Of a stretch of DNA of 64,000 bases, positions 42,369 through 51,102 are shown piece by piece (within the stretch, counting starts at the first letter, position 1; the number at the start of each line of letters is the position of its first letter). Under the pieces are notes generated by a model. It was not told where the DNA came from. It made no database searches and saw nothing but the letters and a program-made list of their open reading frames with translations. Source of the stretch: Porphyrobacter sp. SLTP (GTDB lineage Bacteria; Pseudomonadota; Alphaproteobacteria; Sphingomonadales; Sphingomonadaceae); assembly GCF_009905735.1 (NCBI RefSeq), contig NZ_JAAALE010000014.1, forward strand, positions 1 to 64,000, written 5' to 3'. Both the position numbers and the translations under genes were made by a program.

Positions 42369-43187
42369 ATGAGCGCCCTCTCTCCACTCGCCTTCGCGCT
42401 ACCGGCCCTGCTGATCGCAGGCGCTGCGGCCGGTTTTGCCGGCGGCCTGTTCGGGATCGGCGGCGGGTTCGTGGTGGTCCCGGCGCTGATGTTCCTGCTG
42501 CCCGTGCTGGGGGTTGCGCCGGAGCAGACGGCGCATGTGGCGGTAGGCACCTCGCTCGCCTCGATCATCTTCACCTCGATCCGCTCGACCAGCAGCCATG
42601 CCAGGCGCGGCTCAGTTGATTTTGGCCTGCTCAAGGGTTGGTCGATCTGGGTGGTGCTGGGGACTGCGGTCGGCACGGCGCTGGCCGACTGGATTTCAGG
42701 CGCGCACCTTGCACTGATCTTCGGCACCGGGGTGCTGGCCTTCGCGGTCTATTTCATGCTGCCTGCCCGGCAAGGCGAGCCGCTGTTTGCCGCGCTCCCA
42801 TCCGGCCTGCCGCGCGCCGGGATTGCCAGCGCGCTGGGGGTGTTCTCGACCTTGCTTGGCATTGGCGGCGGCACCCTCACCACCCTGACCATGACGGTCT
42901 GCGGCACCCCGATCCACCGCGCTATCGGTACCGCAGCCGGGATGGGCGCCATCATCGCGATCCCGGCGACCATCGGCTTCATCGTGATCGGGCTGGGGGA
43001 GAGCGGGCGCGGCTGGGGCTCGCTCGGCTTCATCAACCTGCCCACCGCCGCGGTTCTGATCGCCACATCGGTGTTGTGCGCGCCGCTGGGCGTGGCGGCG
43101 GCGCACATGCTTTCGCCTGCCATCCTGCGCCGCGTGTTCGGCCTCTATCTCACATTCATCGGCGTCTTGATGATCGCCAAGTTCTGA
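42369..43187 (+). CDS. Sulfite exporter TauE/SafE family membrane protein
   Basis: A 272-residue TauE/SafE (DUF81) protein with about eight membrane helices in two repeats. The family motif Gly-Gly-Leu-Phe-Gly-Ile-Gly-Gly-Gly-Phe-Val-Val-Val-Pro is in repeat 1 and Leu-Leu-Gly-Ile-Gly-Gly-Gly-Thr-Leu in repeat 2. Members move sulfite, sulfoacetate or other organosulfur anions; no sulfur genes are adjacent, so substrate is open. The next gene begins 31 bases downstream with its own ribosome site. Confidence 0.9.
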   Translation: MSALSPLAFALPALLIAGAAAGFAGGLFGIGGGFVVVPALMFLLPVLGVAPEQTAHVAVGTSLASIIFTSIRSTSSHARRGSVDFGLLKGWSIWVVLGTAVGTALADWISGAHLALIFGTGVLAFAVYFMLPARQGEPLFAALPSGLPRAGIASALGVFSTLLGIGGGTLTTLTMTVCGTPIHRAIGTAAGMGAIIAIPATIGFIVIGLGESGRGWGSLGFINLPTAAVLIATSVLCAPLGVAAAHMLSPAILRRVFGLYLTFIGVLMIAKF

Positions 43188-43218
43188 CCCTGTGCCACCT
43201 TACCGAAAGGAGCTCCCC

Positions 43219-44349
43219 ATGCCGACCACGCGCCGATCTTTCATCGCTGGTGCCAGCCTGACCGGCGGGCTTGGTGCCTTGCCGTTCTCTGCGCTTGGCG
43301 CAGCAGTGGCCGCTCCGAATGTCGAGCCCGATTTCGGGCCGAAGATCGGTCAGGCGCTGCTCAGCCGGAACGAGAACCCCTATGGCCCCGCCCCCTCGGC
43401 GCTCCGCGCGATTGCCGAGACCTCGAAGATGGGCTGCTATTACGCCGACCGCGGCCTGATGCGGCTGACCGCGATGATTGCCGAACGGCACGGGGTCACG
43501 CCGGCGCAAGTCGTGGTCGGCGCCGGATCGACGGAAATCCTGTGCGCGATTGCGCTGGCGTGGGGTCGCGAGGGCGCGATCCTGTGCCCCGATCTGTTCT
43601 GGGATACCACGGTCATCTATGGCGAGCGGCAGGGCATCACGTCGATCCGGGTGCCGCTGACGCCCGATATGAATGTCGATCTGCCAGCGATGGCGGCCAA
43701 GGCAACGGACGGGGTTGCGCTGATCCAGCTGTGCAATCCCAACAATCCCACCGGCGTGCTGATCGAGCCTGCCGCGCTGCGCAGCTTTGCGGCGCAGGTT
43801 ACGCCGCATGCGACCCTGCTGGTGGACGAAGCCTATAACGAACTGACGGACAGGCCCGAAGACAACGCGATGGTCGATCTGGTCCGCAGCGGCGCCGATG
43901 TGATCGTGTGCCGCACCTTCTCCAAGATCTACGGCATGGCGGGCCTGCGCGTCGGCTACGCCATCACCAGCGAGGCCAATGCCAAGCGCATCCAGTCGCA
44001 CCTGATGAGCTTTGGCGGCAATCTCGCCGGGCTGGCGGCGGCGATTGCGAGCTATGACGACACACACTTCCTCACCCAATCACGCGCCGCCGTGCTGGAA
44101 GGCCGCGCGATGATCCTGGACGCCGTCGCCAAGGCGGGGCTGACCGCGCTCCCTTCCCAGACCAATTTCGTCTTCGTGAAAGTGCCCGATGCCGACGCCC
44201 TGCGCGATGCCATGGGCCAGCGCGGGATTTCCATCCGCGGGACCTATGGCGAATGGAAAGGCTATTCGCGGGTCAGCACCGGGCGGATCGAGGATGTCTC
44301 CCGTTACGCTGCCGCGCTACCGGAGCTGACGCAGAAGCTGTGGGGCTAA
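43219..44349 (+). CDS. HisC-like PLP aminotransferase with Tat signal peptide
   Basis: A 376-residue class I/II aminotransferase similar to histidinol-phosphate aminotransferase: Arg-Asn-Glu-Asn-Pro-Tyr-Gly-Pro, Gly-Ala-Gly-Ser-Thr-Glu-Ile-Leu, Cys-Asn-Pro-Asn-Asn-Pro-Thr-Gly, Asp-Glu-Ala-Tyr and the PLP Lys in Arg-Thr-Phe-Ser-Lys-Ile-Tyr-Gly-Met-Ala-Gly. Unusually the first 33 residues are a twin-arginine signal (Thr-Thr-Arg-Arg-Ser-Phe-Ile, a Gly/Ala/Leu core, Ala-Val-Ala-Ala cleavage), so the folded holoenzyme is probably periplasmic. A strong AAAGGAGC site precedes the ATG at 43219. Physiological role unknown. Confidence 0.85.
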   Translation: MPTTRRSFIAGASLTGGLGALPFSALGAAVAAPNVEPDFGPKIGQALLSRNENPYGPAPSALRAIAETSKMGCYYADRGLMRLTAMIAERHGVTPAQVVVGAGSTEILCAIALAWGREGAILCPDLFWDTTVIYGERQGITSIRVPLTPDMNVDLPAMAAKATDGVALIQLCNPNNPTGVLIEPAALRSFAAQVTPHATLLVDEAYNELTDRPEDNAMVDLVRSGADVIVCRTFSKIYGMAGLRVGYAITSEANAKRIQSHLMSFGGNLAGLAAAIASYDDTHFLTQSRAAVLEGRAMILDAVAKAGLTALPSQTNFVFVKVPDADALRDAMGQRGISIRGTYGEWKGYSRVSTGRIEDVSRYAAALPELTQKLWG

Positions 44350-44357
44350 TGCGGGCG

Positions 44358-45137
44358 CTAGCCAAAAACGGCGACGCACTGGATCCCGTCGAGCACCTGC
44401 TGGCCCTCGGCGTCCCACAGCCGCAGCCGCTCTGACGAATAGCCCGCTGCGGCGTGCTGGCTGGCGTTTTCGGCCAGATACCAGCCATCGCGTGATCGGC
44501 TTTCGGGATCGAGCACGTTGAACGACCAGTTGATCGAGCTGATCGGGCCTTGCCGCTGCATCACCCGCATGGCGCCGGGCGGCATGACGTCGCCCATCAG
44601 CACCAGCTTGGAGACCGGGTCGAGATCATGCGCCTCGGTCAGCCGCGCCCAGCGCCGCACGGTCGCCCCGCGATCCTCGCCCCGGGTCTGACCGTGGCGC
44701 AGCTCGAAGTTCTTGGCGACAAAGCTCGGCGCGAAGCTGTGGGTGACCTCTGGTGTCTCCTCCGGCGGGCCCGGCCAGTTTTCAGGCGGCGGGGCCGGGT
44801 GGAGCGCGTTTGCCTCACGCCCTTCGGCAAACAGCCAGAAGGCGCTGAGCGCGACCTTGCCATCGCTGATGATCTCGCTGCGCACCTGGGTCACATTGCG
44901 GCCCTGCCGGATGATCTCGGCGGAAAGCGCGATCTCCTCGCCCACCGGCGCGACAAAGGCGATCTGCCCCGCGCGCAAGGGGGGCAGATCGCTGAAGGCG
45001 CGGGTCGCCATGGTATAGGCCACCAGCGCCGAGGCCCCGCCATACAACGTGCGTCCCTGCATCCAGTCGGCGGCATGGGTGAGGCGGGCCGGGCCGGGCT
45101 GGCCGGTGACGGGTTCGAGCAGGCTGGCAATGGTCAT
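44358..45137 (-). CDS. Acyl-CoA thioesterase family protein (TesB-like double hotdog)
   Basis: A 259-residue protein of the TesB/thioesterase-like superfamily with two hotdog halves: Gln-Gly-Arg-Thr-Leu-Tyr-Gly-Gly-Ala-Ser-Ala (about 27-37) in the first and Met-Pro-Pro-Gly-Ala-Met-Arg with Ser-Ile-Asn-Trp-Ser-Phe-Asn in the second, ending Gly-Ile-Gln-Cys-Val-Ala-Val. It should hydrolyse acyl-CoA in the cytoplasm; chain length unknown. Convergent with the Tat aminotransferase gene, 8 bases apart. Confidence 0.85.
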   Translation of the reverse strand: MTIASLLEPVTGQPGPARLTHAADWMQGRTLYGGASALVAYTMATRAFSDLPPLRAGQIAFVAPVGEEIALSAEIIRQGRNVTQVRSEIISDGKVALSAFWLFAEGREANALHPAPPPENWPGPPEETPEVTHSFAPSFVAKNFELRHGQTRGEDRGATVRRWARLTEAHDLDPVSKLVLMGDVMPPGAMRVMQRQGPISSINWSFNVLDPESRSRDGWYLAENASQHAAAGYSSERLRLWDAEGQQVLDGIQCVAVFG

Positions 45138-45278
45138 GGCGGTCAGCTTTGCCGCGTGATCGCAGCGGGGTCCAGACTGACGTTGCGTAAACCGGGGCGT
45201 CCTGAAACATGCATTGCCAAGCAGCCCCCGAATCGCTAGTGCGCCGCTTCCGTCCGAGGCATCTGCCTTGGGTGGCTC

Positions 45279-45352
45279 GGCCCGATGGCGGAGTGGTTAC
45301 GCAGAGGACTGCAAATCCTTGCACGCCGGTTCGATTCCGGCTCGGGCCTCCA
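45279..45352 (+). tRNA. tRNA-Cys (anticodon GCA)
   Basis: Cloverleaf with acceptor stem GGCCCGA/TCGGGCC, anticodon loop CTGCAAA (anticodon GCA), T arm GCCGG-TTCGATT-CCGGC, discriminator T and encoded CCA. Confidence 0.95.
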
Positions 45353-45404
45353 CCTTTGCATTGCGCCCGCGCGCCCACACGATTAGGGGGCCGCGAGCAG
45401 GAAT

Positions 45405-45480
45405 GCCGCTTTAGCTCAGTCGGTAGAGCACATCATTCGTAATGATGGGGTCACGTGTTCGAGTCACGTAAGCGGCACCA
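45405..45480 (+). tRNA. tRNA-Thr (anticodon CGT)
   Basis: Cloverleaf with acceptor stem GCCGCTT/AAGCGGC, D arm GCTC-AGTCGGTA-GAGC, anticodon loop TTCGTAA (anticodon CGT, reads ACG), T arm ACGTG-TTCGAGT-CACGT and encoded ACCA end. It lies 52 bases after tRNA-Cys, probably co-transcribed. Confidence 0.95.
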
Positions 45481-45532
45481 CCTGCCTTCAGGCACGCTCC
45501 CAAAGAGAATGTTCGAGATACCGATCGGCCGA

Positions 45533-46831
45533 TCAGTCCAGATCGATCACGGTTCCGCGCGCCATGACAAACTGGACATCCTTGTAGACCGACACATCCT
45601 TCAAGGGATCGCCCGAGACGGCGATGATGTCGGCGCTTTTGCCCGGTGCGATCGTGCCGACCTTGTCGGACAGGCCGAGCAGGTCGGCGGCGTTGATCGT
45701 GGCGGCGACCAGTGCGCTTTCGGGCGTCATGCCATGCGCGACCATGAGCTCGAATTCGTCGCCGTTGCGGCCATGCTTCGACACGCCAGCGTCAGTGCCG
45801 AAGGCGATGCGGACGCCGCGCGGGACGAGCGTCTCAAGTGTCTTGCCGGTGATCTCGATGCGCCATTTGATCTTGGCGAGCACATCGGGCTCATAGGCAT
45901 CGGGGTTCGCCGCGAGCCGTTCCTTATATCCGTTCACTGTCGACAGCGTCGGAACGTAATAGGTTTTGCTCTTCGCCCACAGCGCGATGACGTCTTCGTT
46001 GAGCATGGTGCCATGTTCGATCGAGTCGACGCCGAGCTTAAGCGCCTGGAGAGTCCCGTCGGCGCCGTGTGAATGGACCGCCACCTTGCGTCCGAACATC
46101 CGCGCGGTGGCGACCACCGCCGCTGCCTCATCATCGAACATCTGGCTCCCCAGACCCGCGCCAATGCGGCTGTTGACCCCGCCGGTGATGGTCATCTTGA
46201 TGACGTCGGCGCCGCGCCCGATCTGTTGCCGTGCTGCACGGCGGCAGTCTTCGGCCCCGTCGCATGTGCTGCCCGAGCCCGCAAAGAAGGGGCGCAACTC
46301 GTCACGATAGCCGAGTGCATCGTCAGAGTGACCGGCGGTGCCCGACAGGCTGCTACCGGCATCAATGATCCGCGGGCCCATCGCCTTGCCGGCATTGACC
46401 GCGTCGCGCAGCGCGAACACCGCGCCGTCGCCATCGCCGAGATTGCGCACCGTGGTGAAGCCCGCGCGCAGCGTTTTCATCCCGTTGGCCTGCGCATTGA
46501 AGGCCTGGGCGGCAGGGGACAAGGTCACAGCCTCCAACTGTCCTGCCAGCCCGCCGGAATCGCTGGTCAGGTGCACGTGGCTATCGATCAGTCCGGGGAG
46601 CACCGTATGGTCGCTCAGGTCGATGAATTCGGCCCCGTCGGGACGTTCCGCATACCCATCAACGATTGATACGATCAGACCATCCTCGACAATGATCGTC
46701 GATGGGCCGCGCGGCGTTTCGCCGGGCACGTCGATCAGGCGGCCTGCATGGATGACGGTGGTCTGCGCCACGACCATCGAAGGCATGATGATCGACATGC
46801 CGACGGTGGCTGCAAAGATTACCGATTTCAT
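45533..46831 (-). CDS. Exported amidohydrolase (Xaa-Pro dipeptidase-like)
   Basis: A 432-residue metal-dependent amidohydrolase with a signal peptide (1-22, ending Val-Val-Ala-Gln). Motifs are His-Val-His (Asp-Ser-His-Val-His-Leu, metal ligands), a probable carboxylated Lys in Val-Ile-Lys-Met-Thr-Ile-Thr-Gly-Gly, His in Val-Ala-Val-His-Ser-His-Gly, His in Ile-Glu-His-Gly-Thr, and Asp in Phe-Gly-Thr-Asp-Ala-Gly. This set matches the periplasmic prolidase-like/carboxypeptidase subgroup, so peptide or aminoacyl substrates are likely. Binuclear zinc expected. Divergent from the HPP gene. Confidence 0.9.
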   Translation of the reverse strand: MKSVIFAATVGMSIIMPSMVVAQTTVIHAGRLIDVPGETPRGPSTIIVEDGLIVSIVDGYAERPDGAEFIDLSDHTVLPGLIDSHVHLTSDSGGLAGQLEAVTLSPAAQAFNAQANGMKTLRAGFTTVRNLGDGDGAVFALRDAVNAGKAMGPRIIDAGSSLSGTAGHSDDALGYRDELRPFFAGSGSTCDGAEDCRRAARQQIGRGADVIKMTITGGVNSRIGAGLGSQMFDDEAAAVVATARMFGRKVAVHSHGADGTLQALKLGVDSIEHGTMLNEDVIALWAKSKTYYVPTLSTVNGYKERLAANPDAYEPDVLAKIKWRIEITGKTLETLVPRGVRIAFGTDAGVSKHGRNGDEFELMVAHGMTPESALVAATINAADLLGLSDKVGTIAPGKSADIIAVSGDPLKDVSVYKDVQFVMARGTVIDLD

Positions 46832-46914
46832 ACGTTTTTCCCCTGTTCCCGGCCTACCGTCTAGCTTCTGCCTCAGGCTCGCTCAAGCGGCATTGTCCGC
46901 TCATCCGGTTGACG

Positions 46915-47688
46915 ATGTCACGAGTGAAGGCGATTAGACGCGGATTGAAGAAGCGGGCGGCCTTGCGCGCTTCCAGACGGGCGAGTTTTTTGTTCGAAGC
47001 TCTCTTTCGGCACTCGGCATCTTTGATCCCGCAGGGCGTGCTCGGGCAACTCGGATGGCTGCGTGGGTCCTTGGGGGCGGCAATTGCCATCGCAGTGGCT
47101 GGCTTTACGACCGCAATGCTGATGCAAGATCAGGCCCCCAATTTCCCCTGGCTGATCGCGCCGCTTGGGGCTTCGGCTGTGCTGGTATTTGCTGTTCCAG
47201 CCAGCCCTCTGGCTCAGCCTTGGTCCGTGATCGGCGGCAACTTCATTTCTGCAGTCATCGGCTTGAGTTTGGGAACATGGATCGGCGAGCCCATCATTGC
47301 CGCTAGCCTATCTGTGGGTTTGGCAATCGCCATCATGACCTTTGCGCGGTGCCTTCACCCGCCGGGCGGTGCCTGCGCATTGTTGTGCGCTCTGGGCGCG
47401 ACCGGCGCGGACGGTTGGACCTTCCTTTATCTGATGCCCATCATGGCGAATGTGCTCACCTTGTCGCTGGTTGGCTGGGCTTTCAACAACCTGACAGGCC
47501 ACCGCTGGCCCCACGTTATTGTGCCAGCGTTGCCAACTTCGGTCGACAATGGCGTGCGGCACACTCGGGAGGATATCGAGGCCACCCTGGCTGGCTGGGA
47601 CGAACTGCTCGATGTTGATGTTGATGATCTCGATGCGTTCTACCACGCTCTGAACGAACGAGCCTCCGCGCGTCAGACCCGGCAATGA
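46915..47688 (+). CDS. HPP family integral membrane protein
   Basis: A 257-residue protein with four membrane helices and the family His-Pro-Pro-Gly-Gly-Ala motif (about 143-148) plus Pro-Leu-Gly-Ala-Ser-Ala-Val-Leu-Val-Phe in helix 2. HPP proteins of plants and cyanobacteria have been implicated in nitrite transport; in this setting the substrate is unknown. The N-terminus is highly basic and the C-terminal tail of about 60 residues is acidic and cytoplasmic. The ATG at 46915 is preferred to the in-frame TTG at 46909. Confidence 0.85.
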   Translation: MSRVKAIRRGLKKRAALRASRRASFLFEALFRHSASLIPQGVLGQLGWLRGSLGAAIAIAVAGFTTAMLMQDQAPNFPWLIAPLGASAVLVFAVPASPLAQPWSVIGGNFISAVIGLSLGTWIGEPIIAASLSVGLAIAIMTFARCLHPPGGACALLCALGATGADGWTFLYLMPIMANVLTLSLVGWAFNNLTGHRWPHVIVPALPTSVDNGVRHTREDIEATLAGWDELLDVDVDDLDAFYHALNERASARQTRQ

Positions 47689-48109
47689 GGTCGCGGCCAA
47701 CCACTCTATCGCACCATTGACCGATCCGGGCCGCATTCCTGGCACCGACCAAAGCGGAAGCAATTTGCCTCGGCACCACCGTCCGGTTTTGCGAAAATTG
47801 TCGATCCGCCGCGCGTCGCCTTCCCGGACGTTCCGGTTTGCGTGCCCGTGCATCTGGCGGGGCCGGGTGGCCTGTTCGTCGATAAAGTCCTGCGCTTCGT
47901 CGTGCGGCTTGCCCGTGTGCGGGGAAGGGTTGCTAGCGATGCAGGACCGGGGCGACAGACTTGTCGGGCGGGGGCTGCCATCCATACCGTGCTGAGCGGT
48001 TTGATTACCGTGCGGACTTCCGGCACCAATGTGCCCCGGTGACAAACTATGGCCGGATTGCCTTCGGATTCCCCGAAGGATGCGGCGGGCCGGGTTGAGG
48101 AGTATTCAC
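47689..48109. other. 420-base stretch without a recognisable gene
   Basis: Between the HPP gene and tldD. Short reading frames exist on both strands but none resembles a protein family. A small hairpin CCTTCGGATTCCCCGAAGG lies at about 48060-48078, followed by GAGGAG, the ribosome site of tldD. It probably holds the promoter and leader of the second MoxR operon. Confidence 0.5.
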
Positions 48110-49744
48110 GTGGACAGACGCGATTTTCTGGCGCTCAGCACCTTCTTTACAGGTGTGGCGCTGACGCCTTCCATTTTTGGCAAAGCGATCGCGGCTGAAC
48201 AGCTGCAAGACGCCATCGACATCGCGGTCAAGAAGCGGCTCGCCGATGCGGCGCTCGGTGCGGCGACGGCGGCGGGCGCGAGCTATTGCGATGTCCGGGT
48301 CGGCCGGTACCTGCGCCAGTTCGTCATCACCCGCGAACGCAATGTCGAGAACATCGTCAACACGGAATCGACCGGCACCGGCGTCCGCGTGATCGCCGAT
48401 GGCTCGTGGGGCTTTGCGGCCACCAACGAGATGACCGAGGATGCCGTCGCCAACGCCGCGCGTCAGGCGACCGCGATCGCCAAGGCCAATGCCCGCATCC
48501 AGACCGCACCGGTGCAGCTCGCGCCGACGCCGGGTGTTGGCGAAGTCAGCTGGCGCACCCCGATCCAGAAGAACGCGATGGAGGTGCCGATCGCGGACAA
48601 GGTCAACCTGCTGATGTCGGTCAACGACGCCGCATTGGGGGCCGGGGCGAGCTTCGTGAATTCGCTGCTGTTCCTCGTGAATGAGCAGAAGTATTTCGCC
48701 TCGACCGATGGGTCCTACATCGATCAGGACGTCCACCGCATCTGGGCACCGCTGACGGTAACCGCCGTCGACACCACGACCGGCAAGTTCCGTTCGCGCG
48801 AAGGCCTCTCGGCGCCGATGGGTCTCGGTTATGAATACATGGACGGCCGCGCGGAGGACAAGTTCGTGCTGTCCAACGGCCTGACCACTTACGGCAAATC
48901 CTACGACATGAAGGAGGACGCCATCGCTGCGGCGCAAGACGCGCAGGCGAAGCTCAAGGCCCCGTCGGTCAAGCCGGGCAAGTATGACCTCGTGCTCGAT
49001 CCGAACCATCTCGGCCTCACGATCCATGAATCGGTCGGCCACCCGCTCGAGCTGGACCGGGTGCTGGGCTACGAAGCCAATTACGCCGGCACCAGCTTCG
49101 CCACGATGGACAAGCGCGACGAGGGCTTCAAATACGGCAGCGAGATCGTCAATCTGTTCGCTGACAAGACGCAGGTGGGCTCGCTCGGCGCGGTCGGCTA
49201 CGACGATGAAGGCGTGAAGTGCAAGCGCTGGGATCTGGTCAAGGACGGGATCCTCGTCGACTACCAGACCATCCGCGATCAGGCGCACATCGTCGGCAAG
49301 GACGAGTCGGACGGCTGCTGCTATGCCGACAGCTGGTCGAGCGTTCAGTTCCAGCGCATGGCGAATGTCAGCCTCGCTCCCGGCAAGACCAAGATGAGCA
49401 CTGCCGACATGATCGCAGGTGTCGATAACGGCATATACATCGCCGGCCGCGGGTCGTTCTCGATCGATCAGCAGCGCTACAATGCGCAGTTCGGCGGGAC
49501 GGTGTTCTACGAGATCAAGGGCGGCAAGCTTGGCCCCATGATCGAAGACGTCGCCTACCAGATGCGCACGCCGGAATTCTGGGGTTCGTGCTCGGCCATC
49601 TGCGACGAAAGCGACTATCGCATGTTCGGATCGTTCTTCGACGGGAAGGGGCAGCCAAGCCAGGTCTCGGCGGTCAGCCACGGTTCGTCGACCACCCGTT
49701 TCGACGGCATCAACGTCATCAACACCGCCCGGTCGCTGGGCTGA
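48110..49744 (+). CDS. tldD: TldD-type metalloprotease subunit with Tat-like signal
   Basis: A 544-residue TldD/PmbA family protein, catalytic TldD type: the metal motif His-Glu-Ser-Val-Gly-His (HExxxH, about 306-311) in Leu-Thr-Ile-His-Glu-Ser-Val-Gly-His-Pro-Leu-Glu is intact. TldD/TldE heterodimers degrade unfolded peptides and mature some modified peptides, normally in the cytoplasm. Here the N-terminus reads Met-Asp-Arg-Arg-Asp-Phe-Leu-Ala-Leu plus a hydrophobic core and Ala-Ala-Glu, a twin-arginine signal. The GTG start at 48110 follows TTGAGGAG at ideal spacing. First gene of an eight-gene plus-strand run. Confidence 0.88.
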   Translation: MDRRDFLALSTFFTGVALTPSIFGKAIAAEQLQDAIDIAVKKRLADAALGAATAAGASYCDVRVGRYLRQFVITRERNVENIVNTESTGTGVRVIADGSWGFAATNEMTEDAVANAARQATAIAKANARIQTAPVQLAPTPGVGEVSWRTPIQKNAMEVPIADKVNLLMSVNDAALGAGASFVNSLLFLVNEQKYFASTDGSYIDQDVHRIWAPLTVTAVDTTTGKFRSREGLSAPMGLGYEYMDGRAEDKFVLSNGLTTYGKSYDMKEDAIAAAQDAQAKLKAPSVKPGKYDLVLDPNHLGLTIHESVGHPLELDRVLGYEANYAGTSFATMDKRDEGFKYGSEIVNLFADKTQVGSLGAVGYDDEGVKCKRWDLVKDGILVDYQTIRDQAHIVGKDESDGCCYADSWSSVQFQRMANVSLAPGKTKMSTADMIAGVDNGIYIAGRGSFSIDQQRYNAQFGGTVFYEIKGGKLGPMIEDVAYQMRTPEFWGSCSAICDESDYRMFGSFFDGKGQPSQVSAVSHGSSTTRFDGINVINTARSLG

Positions 49745-49766
49745 ACCGCGCGCAGGAGAAGCAGCA

Positions 49767-51089
49767 ATGAGCATTCTTTCAGAAGCGCAGGCCAAGGCGA
49801 TCCTCGACAAGGTGATCGCCTTCTCCACCGCCGACAATACCAGCGCCGTGCTGAGCGGCGGGATCGGCGGCAATGTCCGGTTTGCGCGCAACGACATTTC
49901 CACGTCGGGCATCGTCGATGATGTCCAGCTCGCGGTTGAGGTCGCGTACGGCAAGCGCGTGGGCACGGCCTCGATCAACCAGTTCGACGATGCTTCGCTC
50001 GAACGGGTGGTGCGCCGGGCCGAGGATCTGGCCAAGCTTGCGCCGGAAAACCCCGAATACATGCCGCCGGTCGGCAAGCAGACCTACACCGCGACCGACA
50101 CCTTCAGCGAAGCGACCGCCGCGCTGACGGCGGAGGCGCGCGCCAAGATCGCCGAAGCCTCGATCCTGCCCTGCCGCGAGCGTGGCCTGATCGCAGCGGG
50201 CTTCCTGGAGGACGGGCACACCTTCTTTGCCCATGCCAATTCCAACGGCAATTTCGGCTATCAGCGCTCCACCATCGCCGATTACACCTGCACCGTGCGC
50301 ACCGAGGACGGGCGCGGATCAGGCTGGGTCGCCAGCAACGTCAAGGACGTGGCGGAACTGGATGCGGCCAATGACATCCAGATCGCCATGCGCAAGGCTG
50401 CGGCCTCGGTGGATGCAAAGGCGCTAGAGCCCGGCAAGTACACCGTCATCCTGGAGCCTGCGGCCGCCTCTGGCCTCATCAGCTTCATGATGAACTTCTT
50501 CGACGCCCGTTCGGCGGATGAAGGGCGCAGCTTCCTCAGCAAGCAGGGCGGCGGCAACAAGATCGGCGAGCAGATCATGGATCCGCGCGTCAACATCTAC
50601 ACCGATCCGGCCAACCCCACGGTCCCCGCCATGCCGTGGGACGGTGACGGCCTGCCGCGCGAGCGGACCAAGATCATCGACGCGGGCAAGGTCGCGAACC
50701 TTCAGTATTCGCGTTACTGGGCGTCCAAGCAGGGCAAGCCCGAAACCGCGGGCTGGGGCAACACGATCATGGAGGGCGGCACCAAGTCGACCGCCGAGCT
50801 GATCGCCAGCACCGAGCGCGGCATCCTCGTCACCCGCACCTGGTACATCCGCATGGTCGATCCGCAGACCGTGCTGCTCACAGGTCTGACCCGCGACGGC
50901 ACGTTCTATATCGAGAACGGGCAGCTGATGTACCCGATCAAGAACTTCCGCTTCAACGAAAGCCCGGTCATCATGCTCAACAATATCGACGAGCTGGGCC
51001 GGTCGGTCCGGGTCGAGGATGGGGCGATGATGGTACCGCCGATGAAGCTCCGGGACTTCACCTTCACCTCGCTTTCGGACGCCGTCTGA
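49767..51089 (+). CDS. TldE/PmbA-type partner of TldD
   Basis: A 440-residue TldD/PmbA family protein without the HExxxH motif, so the non-catalytic TldE/PmbA type that pairs with TldD. The fold is seen in Ile-Ser-Thr-Ser-Gly-Ile-Val-Asp-Asp (the N-terminal propeller-like part) and the C-terminal Gly-Thr-Phe-Tyr-Ile-Glu-Asn-Gly-Gln and Asn-Phe-Arg-Phe-Asn-Glu-Ser. It has no signal peptide of its own, unlike the TldD encoded 22 bases upstream. A CAGGAG site precedes the ATG. Confidence 0.88.
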   Translation: MSILSEAQAKAILDKVIAFSTADNTSAVLSGGIGGNVRFARNDISTSGIVDDVQLAVEVAYGKRVGTASINQFDDASLERVVRRAEDLAKLAPENPEYMPPVGKQTYTATDTFSEATAALTAEARAKIAEASILPCRERGLIAAGFLEDGHTFFAHANSNGNFGYQRSTIADYTCTVRTEDGRGSGWVASNVKDVAELDAANDIQIAMRKAAASVDAKALEPGKYTVILEPAAASGLISFMMNFFDARSADEGRSFLSKQGGGNKIGEQIMDPRVNIYTDPANPTVPAMPWDGDGLPRERTKIIDAGKVANLQYSRYWASKQGKPETAGWGNTIMEGGTKSTAELIASTERGILVTRTWYIRMVDPQTVLLTGLTRDGTFYIENGQLMYPIKNFRFNESPVIMLNNIDELGRSVRVEDGAMMVPPMKLRDFTFTSLSDAV

Positions 51090-51102
51090 CGCGATAAAAA
51101 CA

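Noticed and set aside
45279..45480. tRNA-Cys/Thr pair as integration site of a genomic island
   Set aside because: No integrase, no repeated tRNA 3' end and no change in composition in the flanks.
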